From Silene conica (Eukaryota; Streptophyta; Magnoliopsida; Caryophyllales; Caryophyllaceae): DNA of 64,000 bases. Position numbers and translations under genes: made by a program. Shown piece after piece: positions 8,447-19,223 of the stretch. The DNA lies in assembly GCA_029255685.2 (NCBI GenBank), contig CM055313.2, forward strand, positions 26,575,079 to 26,639,078, read 5' to 3'. Position 1 is the first letter of the stretch. Each line of letters begins with the position of its first letter. The notes below the pieces were generated by a model. The model was not told where the DNA came from. It did not search any database and saw nothing but the letters and a program-made list of their open reading frames with translations.

Positions 8447-11400
8447 ATGCAAATGCAAAAAATGGCAAAAAATTGTGTAAAAAAAGGATTATTTTATCCA
8501 ATATTAGGAATAACAACAATAATCACATTAATTTTCATACAATTTAGTGGTGATTTAACTAAATTTAGTTTGTTTAAGCAAAAACATTACAGTTTTGTAA
8601 AAGTTGCAGGACATCAGTTTATGTTAGATGGGAAACCATATTATATAAATGGGTGGAATTCATATTGGTTGATGGATCATGCTGTTGATAAAAAAGAAAG
8701 AATTAATGAAATTTTTGAAGGTGGATCTAAAATGGGTCTTACTGTTTGTAGAACTTGGGCATTTAATGATGGTGCTTATCATGCTTTGCAGCTTTCTCCT
8801 GGTCAATTTGATGAGAAATCTTTCCAGGTACTTACTTCTGTAGTTCTGGTTTAGTCGGGATTTGAGCCGGGTAGGATCACTAAAACGTTCTGGTTTAGTC
8901 GGCGTGAGTTTTAACATTGTTGTATTATAGGACTCGAACCTGACCCTAATACCTCTGGTTATGCTAGAACAACCGGTCCTGATCTAATTGTTGCCTTATT
9001 TTTTATTTTTTTTTTGGTGTATGTCATTTGGTTTAGTTGGATTTGAGCTAGGTAGTATCACCGAGACACTAAAGCTTTTTAGTTCTAGTTTTAAGATTAT
9101 TGTATTATAGGACTCGAATCTAAAACCTCTGGTTATGCTAGAACAACCGTTCTCGATCTAATTGAGGTGTTATTTTTTTGGTTTAGTTGGATTTGAGTCA
9201 GGTAGGACCACTGAGACAGTGAAGTTCCGACTCGTGAGTTTTAATATTGCTGTATTACTAAGAGTTGAATTTGAGGCGTTTCTGGTTAAGCTAGAACAAC
9301 TCCGTACCAATTGATCTTATTGCCGACTTAATTTTGTCGTTGATGTTATTTTAATTATGTTGTTGTTACACATCATAAGTTCATGATAGGGACTTCAAAT
9401 TCTTTGGGATTAAGATCTTGTTGGTGTTCCATCATTTTCTTGGACCCTTTTCTTGTTGGTATTACAGTATATTGGAATAAGACACTGGGGAATTAAGAAT
9501 ATGTTTCAATAAAATTTCATTGGTGTATCGGTGTATTTGATATTCCGATTTATGAATGAGATCTGAATGTTTAAGGTGTTAAGGTTGCTGTGAAGAAAAC
9601 CAATTCTTGACCGAACTATACATACATGTTTTGACAGCTAGCGTGATTTCAATCTCTAACCGAGATTTTATACCATGCTAGCTCAAGAGGACCTGTTGTC
9701 TCTTGGTCAGTTGTTTTGTCGTAACATGACAGTCTTAATCAGTGTGTGTAAAATTGTAAACTTTCAAGGTAGTCTGAAACTGAAAACTGTTTCAGTTATT
9801 GTGGTTGGTGTTACTGAGTAGTGACTGATGTGCGTTGTAGGCGTTAGATTACGTGATTGCTGAAGCAAGACGAAATGGGATCAGGCTGATTTTAAGTCTG
9901 GTGAATAATTTGCAAGCATATGGTGGTAAGACCCAATATGTACAATGGGCGTGGCAAGAAGGCGTTGGCATAAGTTCGTCAAATGATTCTTTCTTCTTTG
10001 ATCCGACCATCCAAACCTATTTCAAAGATTACGTGAAGGTATCTGCTTTCGCCCTCTTTTACATTCCTTCTAATATTATCTTTTAGAGCTGGCATTTTCC
10101 TTTGTAAAGTGTGGAAATTTGACGTTTTCTGTTCGCTGATTCGGAGATGTGGTGAATTTTTTTAAAGTAGGACATTGATAGCTCGTTTGAAACCATGAAT
10201 GAAGTAGATATTGAAAATATGAAATATAATTCGGTTCCATATAAGTTGATTGCTTCTATCGTAGATGTAGAGAGCATTGGGACTCTAAAACATAAAAAGG
10301 AGAAAACTTTAAAGAAAAATCATGTCGGAAGATTCACCGTTCACTGACCTTGCTGACGGATGATTGATTTTGGCAGCTGATAATTGTATCGTGCTACATT
10401 TTGAGTCATTTGGTCTGTTAACTTGGTTTCCTTATAAAAAATGTGTACAGACGGTGCTTACAAGGAAGAATACCATTACTGGAATTGAGTACAGGGAAGA
10501 TCCAATGATACTCGCTTGGGAGTTGATAAATGAACCACGATGCCCATCTGATCCTTCAGGCGATACCCTTCAGGTGAGTTTCGTGTGACTCCTTGCCATG
10601 ACTAATCAATGGTTTCCGGCTTTTTGCAGCAGTTAACTGTACTCGAATGAAGCTGTTTTGATTATTTAAATATGATATGACATTGCAGGATTGGATCAAA
10701 GAGATGTCAGAGTTTATTAAAACAATTGACAAAAGACATCTCGTCACAGTGGGACTAGAAGGATTTTATGATTCGAAAAGCTCAAGGGACTCCGTAAACC
10801 CATCAAAAAACGAAGCTGCACTAGGAACTGATTTTATTCGCAACAATGATATACCTTCAATTGATTTTGCTTCATTTCATATGTACCCTGATAAATGGTG
10901 AGTGCCCTCCTTGGTTCTTCATAATATTAATCTTAATCTTGGTATTAAACTTGGTTTGAAATCCGATCTCCAAATCACTCGTCGACTCGTCGTGGTTTGA
11001 TTGTGGGTGTTGCGTCCATATGCCCATGTATGTGTGGTCGTGGTAAGGACCTTTGTAATCTTGATTTGAAAGTTCAGTTTGAGGATTGATTTCGGGAGTT
11101 AGCCATCACGGCCTATTCTCGACCATTGTGCGATAAATGCGCCTGATGCTGTCTCAAAATGTGATCATGATGACCTGCAGAACTTCTATAACTCTGCAAC
11201 GGTGTAGTCTCTCGTCCTGATTTGAATACTGTATTCAGAATCTTTATAACTCGGTAGCTAGATCTGATGCTATGCGCTTGTTTTCGTGACAAAAATGCAT
11301 TTACTGTAAACCAAGCATCTGATTACTCAAGCTCATGTTTCTCTGCCAGGATCAAAGATACCCTGGACAAGAAAGCGGAATTTGTCAAGAAGTGGATATC

Positions 11401-11758
11401 ATCACACATTGAAGACGGTGAAAAACAACTTAAGAAGCCAGTTGTGCTCTCAGAGTTCGGAGTATCAAGCCATACCGAGGACTTCAAACCTTCTCATCGC
11501 GAGAAGCTTATCAAACTCGTCTATGAACTCGCTTACAAGTCAGCCAAAGAGAATAAAGCCGGGGCTGGTTCTTTCATCTGGCAGTTCGTTGTTAAAGGAA
11601 TGGAGGATTATAACGATGATTTTGGGGTAATTCCATGGGAAATGCAGCCTGTTTACGAGCAAATAGTCATGCAGTCATGCAGGCTGACTCGTTTGCGTGG
11701 ACAGTCCGATGTTGAGGGAAGTTTCGAAGGCTTGTGCCTACGAAGCCAGTCTTCATGA
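8447..11758 (+). CDS. MAN: Mannan endo-1,4-beta-mannosidase (GH5)
   Basis: Hydrolyses internal beta-1,4 links of mannan and glucomannan in the wall. Five exons with GT-AG introns join in frame: 8447-8827, 9841-10038, 10451-10573, 10689-10897 and 11350-11758, giving 439 residues, usual for the plant family. The N-terminus has a basic start and a hydrophobic signal-anchor or signal peptide (about 15-33, [19 protein letters not shown]). Next come [20 protein letters not shown] and [10 protein letters not shown]. The GH5 acid/base Glu lies in WELINEPRC and the nucleophile Glu in [10 protein letters not shown]. The C-terminus [20 protein letters not shown] is family-typical. Both catalytic residues are present and I see no frameshift. 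Intron 1 carries three tandem SINE-like units. The exact orthologue cannot be fixed from sequence alone. Confidence 0.93.
8846..9330. repeat. Three tandem SINE-like units in mannanase intron 1
   Basis: Units begin at about 8848, 9030 and 9180 with GGTTTAGTYGG. Each continues through GGATTTGAGYC, TGTATTA and CTGGTTATGCTAGAACAAC. On the minus strand the first unit contains GGTTCGAGTCC, a perfect pol III B box, so the units may derive from a tRNA-type SINE multiplied in tandem. Confidence 0.55.
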
Positions 11759-12429
11759 GCGACTTGAGGTTGTGCGGGTGAAGCCTATCAAGCGAGTTCT
11801 GGTCCCAGCCTTTTTTACATTAAACTCGCTGTAATGGACCGCAAAATGGCTGATGCTTATTAACCTAATACTCGAAAACATTCCAACTTTTTTTTTTTTT
11901 TTCAATAGGTATATTTACAAATATAAACTCGAGTTATGTTTTTTCAATACCGATTACAACAGTATTTATCTCATGTCCAAGAAACAGAGGAGCAACAGTT
12001 TATGAAAACATGGTGAATACGGGATAGGACAAACTCCTATAACTCGCATTTTGACCCGAGTTAATCTAACCCGAAATCTTTAATAATCAATACTCGAACC
12101 CGACTTGCCCGACTTGTTTGATGTGCTATTTCCTATCCCTTAACTTTTACAACTATATATGAGACTTGATTTATTATACATAGGACCCAAAATAAGCGAG
12201 TTGCACTGAAAATTATTGAAATCTAAACTGTAATATCGAATACAAATTCATCCAAACCCGAATCCAATATCCCTTATCATGAATAATACATTCGTTACTT
12301 AGGTTCTGTTTTTTCTAACTTTTTAGAAGTGAACTTAATGAAACTGAACTGAAACTGAGCTGAGTTGAATCAGTTTATTTGGTAACGTTACTAAAGGTGG
12401 TGTTCGTAATCTCGATTTAAATTCCGTCT
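11759..12429. other. 3' flank of the mannanase gene and intergenic DNA
   Basis: Probable 3' UTR followed by AT-rich DNA. A partial copy of the GAACTGAA MITE lies at about 12298-12380, with a TTAGGTTCTGTTTTTTC end. Nothing else is supported. Confidence 0.5.
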
Positions 12430-13139
12430 CAGGGGCGTATTTAGGGGTGCAGGGGGTTCACCCGCACCCCTTTGTTCCGAAATATTAAAAATTTAGTTTC
12501 AATAAATTTATCAAATATTTGGTGGTGTAGTGGTTAGATGCTGAAGTTTTATTAGTTTGGTTATGAGTTCGACCCCCATAACTAACATTTTTGCACTTTT
12601 ATTTCATTTAGTAATAAATTTTGACTTTAATGCTTATTTAATGTTCTAATATCATATTATCGAACTACAACTATTTCGATTATATTATAAAACGTAATTT
12701 TTTCACATTAAAGTTTTATATATACTTACAAATTTATACTTCCTCCATTCCAATCAATTCTATACATTTGTTTTATTCACGTTTGTCAATACTCGTATTC
12801 TTTTGTTAACATCTTTAGTTACATATCGATAAAAAATATAAAAAATTGATATTCATAATGTACTCGGTAAAACAATTTAAACAAGATCTCACATGACTAG
12901 CTTTTATGTTATATATTAGAAATTGTGTCGAAGATTCACTCGACTTATAAATAGTGTCCATAAAGTGAAATGAAATACAAAGTATTCTATTTATCCCTTC
13001 TTGAATTATTTAGAACCAAATTTTCTAATTTTGTGTTTTACTTTAGCCGCACGATTTTTGTGTTTAGATTTTAGCTCACATCGCCAAAATAATTGTTAAA
13101 TTTTTGCACCCCTGTGCTCTAGTCCTAGATACGCCACTA
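12430..13139. mobile_element. Nonautonomous hAT transposon with 8-bp TSD
   Basis: The ends are CAGGGGCGTATTTAGG and, reverse-complemented, TAGTGGCGTATCTAGG (12 of 16 match). The element is flanked by the 8-bp direct repeat TTCCGTCT at 12422-12429 and 13140-13147, the hallmark of hAT insertions. It is 710 bp long and has no transposase. Inside are a perfect pol III A box (TGGTGTAGTGG, 12523-12533) and a B-box-like AGTTCGACCCC (12566-12576), suggesting a tRNA-derived piece. It lies about 160 bp upstream of the PPR gene start. Confidence 0.85.
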
Positions 13140-13297
13140 TTCCGTCTACATCAAAACCGCTTTGTAGCTCCCTTGAGAGTTGAGTCCCTTCTCCCTTCAT
13201 ACAAAACTACTAGCAGTTCTCTAATTCCACTTCCCCTCCAGTCCTCCACTGTTTTCGACCATTTGCCATCATTTTCACAAATTCACCTTCTTCTCTG

Positions 13298-15512
13298 ATG
13301 TTCCTAATTAAAAGAACAAAACTTCCATTCTCACCTTCTTCAATTATTCATCACTTAAACCCTAAAGATTCAAACTTTGCGCATAAACCCTCTATTTTCA
13401 ATCATGGGTCTTCATCATTTCCCAAATTAAACCCTAAAAATTCAAACTTTGAGCAAAAACCCTCAATTTTCAATTATGGGTCTTCATCATTCATGCTATT
13501 AAGCCCTAAAGATTCAAACTTTGAGCAAAAACCCCCAGTTTTCAATCACGGCTCTTCATCAATTTTCAAATTAAACCCTGAAGATTCAAACTTTAAGCGA
13601 AAAATCACACATTTCAATGGTGGGTGTTCATTGATTTTTAGCAGGGAGTATCATGATGGTAGACCAAGAGGTCCTCTTTGGAAAAGCAAGAAAATGATTG
13701 GAAAAGAAGCTCTTTTTGTAATTTTAGGGTTAAAGAGGTTTAAAGATGATGAGTTGAAGCTTGATAAATTTGTTAAAAATCATGTTTTTAGGCTTCTCAA
13801 ATCGGATTTGATTGCTGTTCTTACTGAACTTGAACGACAGGAACAAGATGTTTTGGCCATAAAGGTTATACTTTGAATTTTATGTACATTAGAATATCTG
13901 CATTTTTGCATTACTGTTTTTTCTGCAGTGGCAGAATCAGGATTTGTAGTTAGCTGCCTATATTTTTTGGGGGCGAACTGGTAATGCAGTAAGGTAAACT
14001 AGGAAATGGTTAGAAAATTTTAGTTGTTCGAGTTGCAACTGCCCCTGCTAGCCCCTCTAGTTCCGCCACTGGTTATAGGCTTGGTATGATTGTAGTTATG
14101 TGCTGATGTTTTTTGGGGGTGAACTGGTAATGCAGTAAGGTAAACTAGGAAATGGTTAGAAATTTTTAGTTGTTCGGGTGGCGACTGTCGCTGCTAGCCC
14201 CTCTAGTTCCGCCACTGGTTATAGCCTTGGTATGAATGCACTTACTGCTTTGACATATGCAGCTTCATGGTATCTTTGTGTTAAAGTGAGGTTAATAGTG
14301 TCTGCTGTATTTCGGGATTACTGTGAATGGGCACAGGAAATGGTGATAGTGTGAGGGATATTGGTAGTTTTGTTGATTTCTTTTGTGCTTCATAACATTG
14401 GAATTTTGTATAGCGAAATGCCTGTCCGAAAACTGAAATGGGTTGGTAATAGGCTGCCTTGCTAAGGACACATTGAGCTTTGTTGACTGTGCTTATTGTT
14501 GACTTACTGTCCCTCTTATCCTGTGCTCTTTTGGACTTGATTTCAGTTCGCTTTAGTTTAGGTCAGCTAGTTTATCTCGGAAATGGCCTTAGTTCTGTCA
14601 AAACTGTGACTTGCTATGTTCAATAAGTGAGTTACACCGATGATGAAGCTGCACAAAACTATTTTAGCTTTCTGGTATTCGAGATTTTCTCTGATGTTGA
14701 ATTAGGACATTTGACCTTTTGCTTAAACTCACGTATATTGTGGATTCCTATTGGATACCGTAGGGAGTAGACGGTTTCAGATGATGATAGATGATGATTC
14801 ATGTCAGCCAACCCCAAAATCATTTTGGGACTAAGGCTCTATCAATTTAACTGTGGTTCTTTATGACCTAGATTTAATTTTCAAGATTTTGGGGTTGGCT
14901 GACATGAATCATCATCTATCATCATCTGAAACCGTCATTTAATTAAAGCAAGCTTATACGCTTATGTTTTAACCAGTTAGCTCTTTGTTTTATCATATTT
15001 GTTTGGGGAACCCAATTTGCTTTGAATTAAGAAAACTCCTTTTGAATTATGTGAATCGAATGTTTGTCAACCCTAAGTAGTTTTGAAGCAACTATTTGAT
15101 ACTCAATTTTTTCTTGATTCAGGTGTTTCAGGTGATTCGAAAGCAGGACTGGTATAAGCCTGATGCTTATCTATACAAAGACCTAATTATTTCGTTAGCT
15201 AGATGTAAGAGGATGGACGATGTAATGAAATTGTGGGAAGAAATGAAGAAACAAAAGCTGTTTCCTGATTCTCAAACTTATACTGAGGTAATCCGGGGTT
15301 TCTTGAAGGACGGGTCTCCTGCAGATGCTATGAACATCTATGAAGACATGTTGACATCTCCCGAACCACCGGCAGAACTTCCTTTCAGGGTTTTGCTGAA
15401 GGGTCTTTTACCTCATCCTCTTTTGAGAAATAAAGTTAAGACAGATTTCGAAGAGCTTTTTCCTGAGCGTTCGTTGTATGATCCTCCTCAGGAGGTATTT
15501 GGAATGTTCTGA
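13298..15512 (+). CDS. THA8L: THA8-like pentatricopeptide-repeat protein
   Basis: Two exons, 13298-13864 and 15123-15512, join in frame at VLAIK/VFQVIRKQ to give 318 residues. From about 113 the sequence is the conserved body of At1g62350/THA8-like proteins: REYHDGRPRGPLWKSKKMIG, GKEALFVILGLKRFKDDE, LTELERQEQDVLAIKVFQVI, then a few PPR repeats with KPDAYLYKDLIISLARCKRM and LFPDSQTYTEVIRGFL. THA8 family members bind RNA in plastids and aid group II intron splicing; a plastid location is inferred from the family. The N-terminal region is odd: four 24-residue tandem repeats (…KDSNFEQKPSIFNHGSSS…) encoded by exact 72-bp periods. The intron holds a duplicated MITE and a perfect inverted repeat. 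Confidence 0.88.
13355..13642 (+). repeat. Four 72-bp coding tandem repeats
   Basis: TTAAACCCT-type unit starts fall at 13355, 13427, 13499 and 13571, exactly 72 bp apart. Each encodes a 24-residue unit of the form LNPKDSNFxxKPxIFNxGSS. They lie in the presumed transit-peptide region, before the conserved PPR body. Confidence 0.92.
13926..14247. mobile_element. Short hAT-like MITE with a 147-bp tandem duplication
   Basis: The first copy runs 13926-14071, with ends CAGTGGCAGAATCAGG and, reverse-complemented, CAGTGGCGGAACTAGA. Most of it plus about 27 bp of flank (GTTATAGGCTTGGTATG) is repeated 147 bp downstream, ending at 14218 with the same CGCCACTG. It lies in the intron of the THA8-like gene. 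Confidence 0.7.
14770..14936. repeat. Perfect 52-bp inverted repeat (hairpin) in an intron
   Basis: Arms 14770-14821 and 14885-14936 are exact reverse complements over 52 bases with a 63-base spacer. The arms contain GATGATGATAGATGATGATT and CCAACCCCAAAATC. As RNA this would form a long perfect stem within the THA8-like intron. Confidence 0.95.
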
Positions 15513-16581
15513 ACAGTTCAGGTGCGTGGCTGACACAATTCCTTTTCACTTAAGTGCATCAATTAGGCATATTGTATGGAGTTTGCATGCTCCATTCCGG
15601 GTTTTAACATTTTGTGGATTTTATCTAAGGGAAAAAGTAAAGATATTGTTATGGTGGTGGTAGATTCAGACTTCGCAAATATGCACACGCTTTCCCCATT
15701 TAATCCAGCAGTAGTTGCTAAGGTTTGTTTTGTTCAGTAGTTTAAGCGATAGGGGTACAATTATTTTTCAGTTAAATTTTAGCACATATAGAATTTAGGT
15801 GTCTGAAATCGACAACAAATACTTGGAAACGTATCTGTGTTGTTTGACTGGCGGATGCTGGCTGGAAAGAAACCAGAAGAGAATAATATCCATTCTGCTA
15901 GAAGTACAACGACCCAGTGTCCTTGTGAGATGTTGTGTGTACTCCTTTCCCTACTTTCTAAGGGTGACAATTTACAAAACTATTTACAATACATACCATC
16001 TGCATATGTTACTCTGACTCTGCTTGAAGGGTCGGACACGGGTACATATCCAAGTGTCAGACACGGCTATTTTATGAAAAAAGTTCGAGTTTTTGGTCTA
16101 AAATGAAGTGTCTGAGTGTCATACCAATGTCCAAGGATCAAGTGTCGGACACGGGTATGGTAGGTCATATGAAGTGTCGAAGTAACATATTAGTAATTGC
16201 ATATTGCTTATTGTGACTAAGCAACCCTTTGAATCACATTAGCGGAACATTACTCTTCAGCAGTCAAACTGGTAAACATCCATGTTCAACTTTACTTTTT
16301 CACTATAGAGCTCTTTGCCGTTAAGTTAAGGAAGTCTGTACATTTTGCTTTACTTTTCACCCTCCTTTCTGAATGCCCAAGTTTTCATCTGGTTTCAACT
16401 TTCAAGCATGTTGTCGGTGCTTGAACCCTCGTTTTGTGGATCCCACCATCACGTGAGGATTTTTGTAGGCCTTTTCTTACCTGCAGTGGTTAAACGATGA
16501 CTATCCAAAAAAAGAAAATTTAGGCAAGTCTAAATGAATGGATGCATTAATAAAAAAACATTTATCATCCCCATCTGTAAT
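15513..16581. other. 3' flank and intergenic DNA with GTGTCGGACACGG repeats
   Basis: The likely 3' UTR comes first. At about 16030-16160 a word of the form GTGTCGGACACGGGTA occurs three times in degenerate form, resembling the interior of the hAT MITE at 55053-55393. No gene is seen. Confidence 0.5.
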
Positions 16582-17227
16582 TTAGTTCCCCTCTTTCGCA
16601 ATCTCCATTGAAGTATATTCTGATGTGGCAAGGGAATTCGAAGCCAATCTCCTATTATGGTAATTGGTAATCATCTTTCTACTATAGGGGAATCGGAAAA
16701 ATAGGTGGTCAATAGTCTCCGTGTGAGTCTTGCAGATGCAGCTGGTATCATCATCATTTATATATAGTCTGTGCATTTTTTTATTGACATTCATGTTATT
16801 ATGATGATAAATCCGAGAGAGAAATGCATGCTTAGGTACAGTCGTACAGACCATTTGTGCCAGATTAGTCGATGCCATTTAATTTCTCCCCTTTGTCCCT
16901 TAGATACTCGTATCCTTTAGCTATTGTATAGCCCTGATTAGTTTAATCAGTCCATAAGTTTTGGTGGTATGCCTCTGCTACAAGGATCTTGACCTGGCAG
17001 ATTTTCCGCCAGTACCACCAGCTGAGTTGCTGGTACGGGAGTAATCCTGCCACCCATCTAACCCAAAGATGATCGGGTTTCGTGGCTATCCATCTGACTA
17101 GTTTTCCCACAGCAGCTTTGTTCCAAGACACCAGAGGCGATCTGTTAAAATCTGCTCTCCCATCCCATAAGAAGTTTCTGCAAATTGCTTCTATTCTTGT
17201 TATAACTCCATTTGGAAGTACGAACAT
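16582..17227 (-). pseudogene. LINE ORF2 fragment (zf-RVT region)
   Basis: Minus-strand pieces FVLPNGVITRIEAICRNFLW and GRADFNRSPLVSWNK, then CICKTHTETIDHLFFRFPYS, match the region after the reverse transcriptase and the zinc-binding zf-RVT domain of plant L1-type LINEs. The two parts are in different frames, and no catalytic domain remains. It is an old truncated insertion. Confidence 0.75.
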
Positions 17228-19082
17228 TGATGCCCAATAATTGTGGAATGTTAAAACCGTAACACAAGATGGTCCAAGAATAGCTCGTTTACATAACCAT
17301 TGAACATCGCACTAGTGTGTGCTCACCTAGTCACATATATGTTGGGACTACCTGTGAGTTCTCTGCTGCATATTATCCATGGAAACGATTTGAGCTACTA
17401 CTATACCGTCTTTAAGCAAAGTCCTTATTGTCAAAATACCAATGTCACACTTATTTGCTGGTTTTGCTTTTTAATGGATTAATATGAGACTGTCTCTCAC
17501 GGATTAGCAAATGAAGCTTTCGCTGTTCAGCAATGTAGGTGTACAATCTAAAGGAGGTAGCGGGGGTACAACATTGATTGAGGGATTACAGAGCTGGCTT
17601 TTCAGCAATGTCGTGTTTCCAACATAAGACCCGAGTGCAGAAGATGAACTTGTAATGATACTTCTTTGTTTCAGCTTATGTTACATCTTTGTTTTCCGTA
17701 GCACCTTTGTTCCGGACTGGGGATATCGTCCCTCGCTTCAACGAGACATTAATGAAACGCGCCCAAGGACGATAAAAATAGTCTGCAAGAGAAGTTTCGT
17801 GTCTATATTTCACAATTTCACTCGATTAATCTCATTTACATTTTTATAAAATAAATTGAACTATTTCTATTATCGGACATTTTATTTGACCGCAATAATC
17901 AAATAGTACGATAAGTGGGAGTTACGCCTTGCAGGCGGTATTGAACTTTAAGGGCAAATATGTTGCTGACGGGATTGTAATACATGCAAATTAAGAATGA
18001 TATTATATACTCAAAATTAGAAATTATTCATATAAATTGCAATAAACAATAAATTTACGTTAACAAGACTGTAAAACACATTAATTACCTACTAGTTATG
18101 GTAATTAGCATCCTAAACGTATATGCCTTTTGAGTTGATCATATTAGAAACGTCTTTGCTTATTACCGTTGTATGCATTAGATGCTTAAACGTGTAACAC
18201 CAAAACTATAGCTAATTCTTTGAGTCCAATCCCACAATAGTTCTCGCGAAAGTGGTAATTGGCCTTTTAACTTAGAAATCGTAAAATAAAGAAAATAAAA
18301 TTTATTAAGTTTCATTTGTTAATTGTAATGATTAATCTCAGGAAATATACTAGTAAAATTCCATTTTGAATTTGTTTTTTTGAATGAAAATTTTGATATC
18401 TCGCTCAAAAATTGTTTTTAAAAAGGGGGTAATGGTAAATACAGGTTAAATTACTTCCTAAAATGGAAATAAATTAAGAATTTATGACAAATTATGAGTA
18501 ATTTGGTGTTATTAATATTTGATTTAAGCTTCATCTTAAAGATTCATCACTTTCCTTAAAAAAATGTGGAAATATATACAATCTTATATGCATGCAATGT
18601 TCTGAACTTTTAAAATTTTTGACTTATATTTTCATATTTTAAGTGTAAAATCAAAATGTTATTCAATTTATATGTAATATTTTTGAGTTTCAATAAAATA
18701 TTTTGAGATAATTTTTTTTGTAAAGACGTTCATATTCTTTTCAATAACACAAATAAAATTCGTAAAATGTAAATATAAGCTCAACTTTTTTCCATAAAGC
18801 TTCAAATTTATACTACAGGTATATACAACTATTGATTGTATAGTCCACTAATTGCGCGAAGTGCTTATGCTATTTTACCAAAATAAAAAAATAAACAATT
18901 GTAACACTTGTGTTAATAAATACTCTATAATAATTTAGCAATTAATTACATTTCCAAAAATTAAAGCCATTAATTATCATCATAATTTATAATTTAATTA
19001 TATTTTATATTTAATATAATTTAATTAAATTAAATTAAATTAATTAGTTTACAAAACAACGGTAACCTCGTGAATTCCCTTC
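17228..19082. other. Intergenic, very AT-rich
   Basis: I see no gene or element with clear ends. The part from about 18250 to 19080 is extremely AT-rich with runs such as TTAATTAAATTAAATTAAAT. It forms the far upstream region of the phytocyanin gene. Confidence 0.5.
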
Positions 19083-19091
19083 CTATATAAT
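19083..19091 (+). promoter_or_regulatory. TATA box of the phytocyanin gene
   Basis: CTATATAAT lies about 135 bp before the ATG at 19224, a plausible distance for a core promoter followed by a leader of about 100 nt. Confidence 0.5.
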
Positions 19092-19223
19092 CCCCTATAG
19101 CTTGTTAGCCTAACACCATAATTCTCTTACTAGTTTTCCAAAACAAAACTAAAATATATATTCATATTATTTACATTAAATTAAATTATTTTCATACTAA
19201 AATACGTCATAAAACTTAGATTA

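Noticed and set aside
13104..13298. ORF upstream of the THA8-like gene
   Set aside because: Its first part is the end of the hAT element; no protein similarity, and it ends where the real ATG begins.
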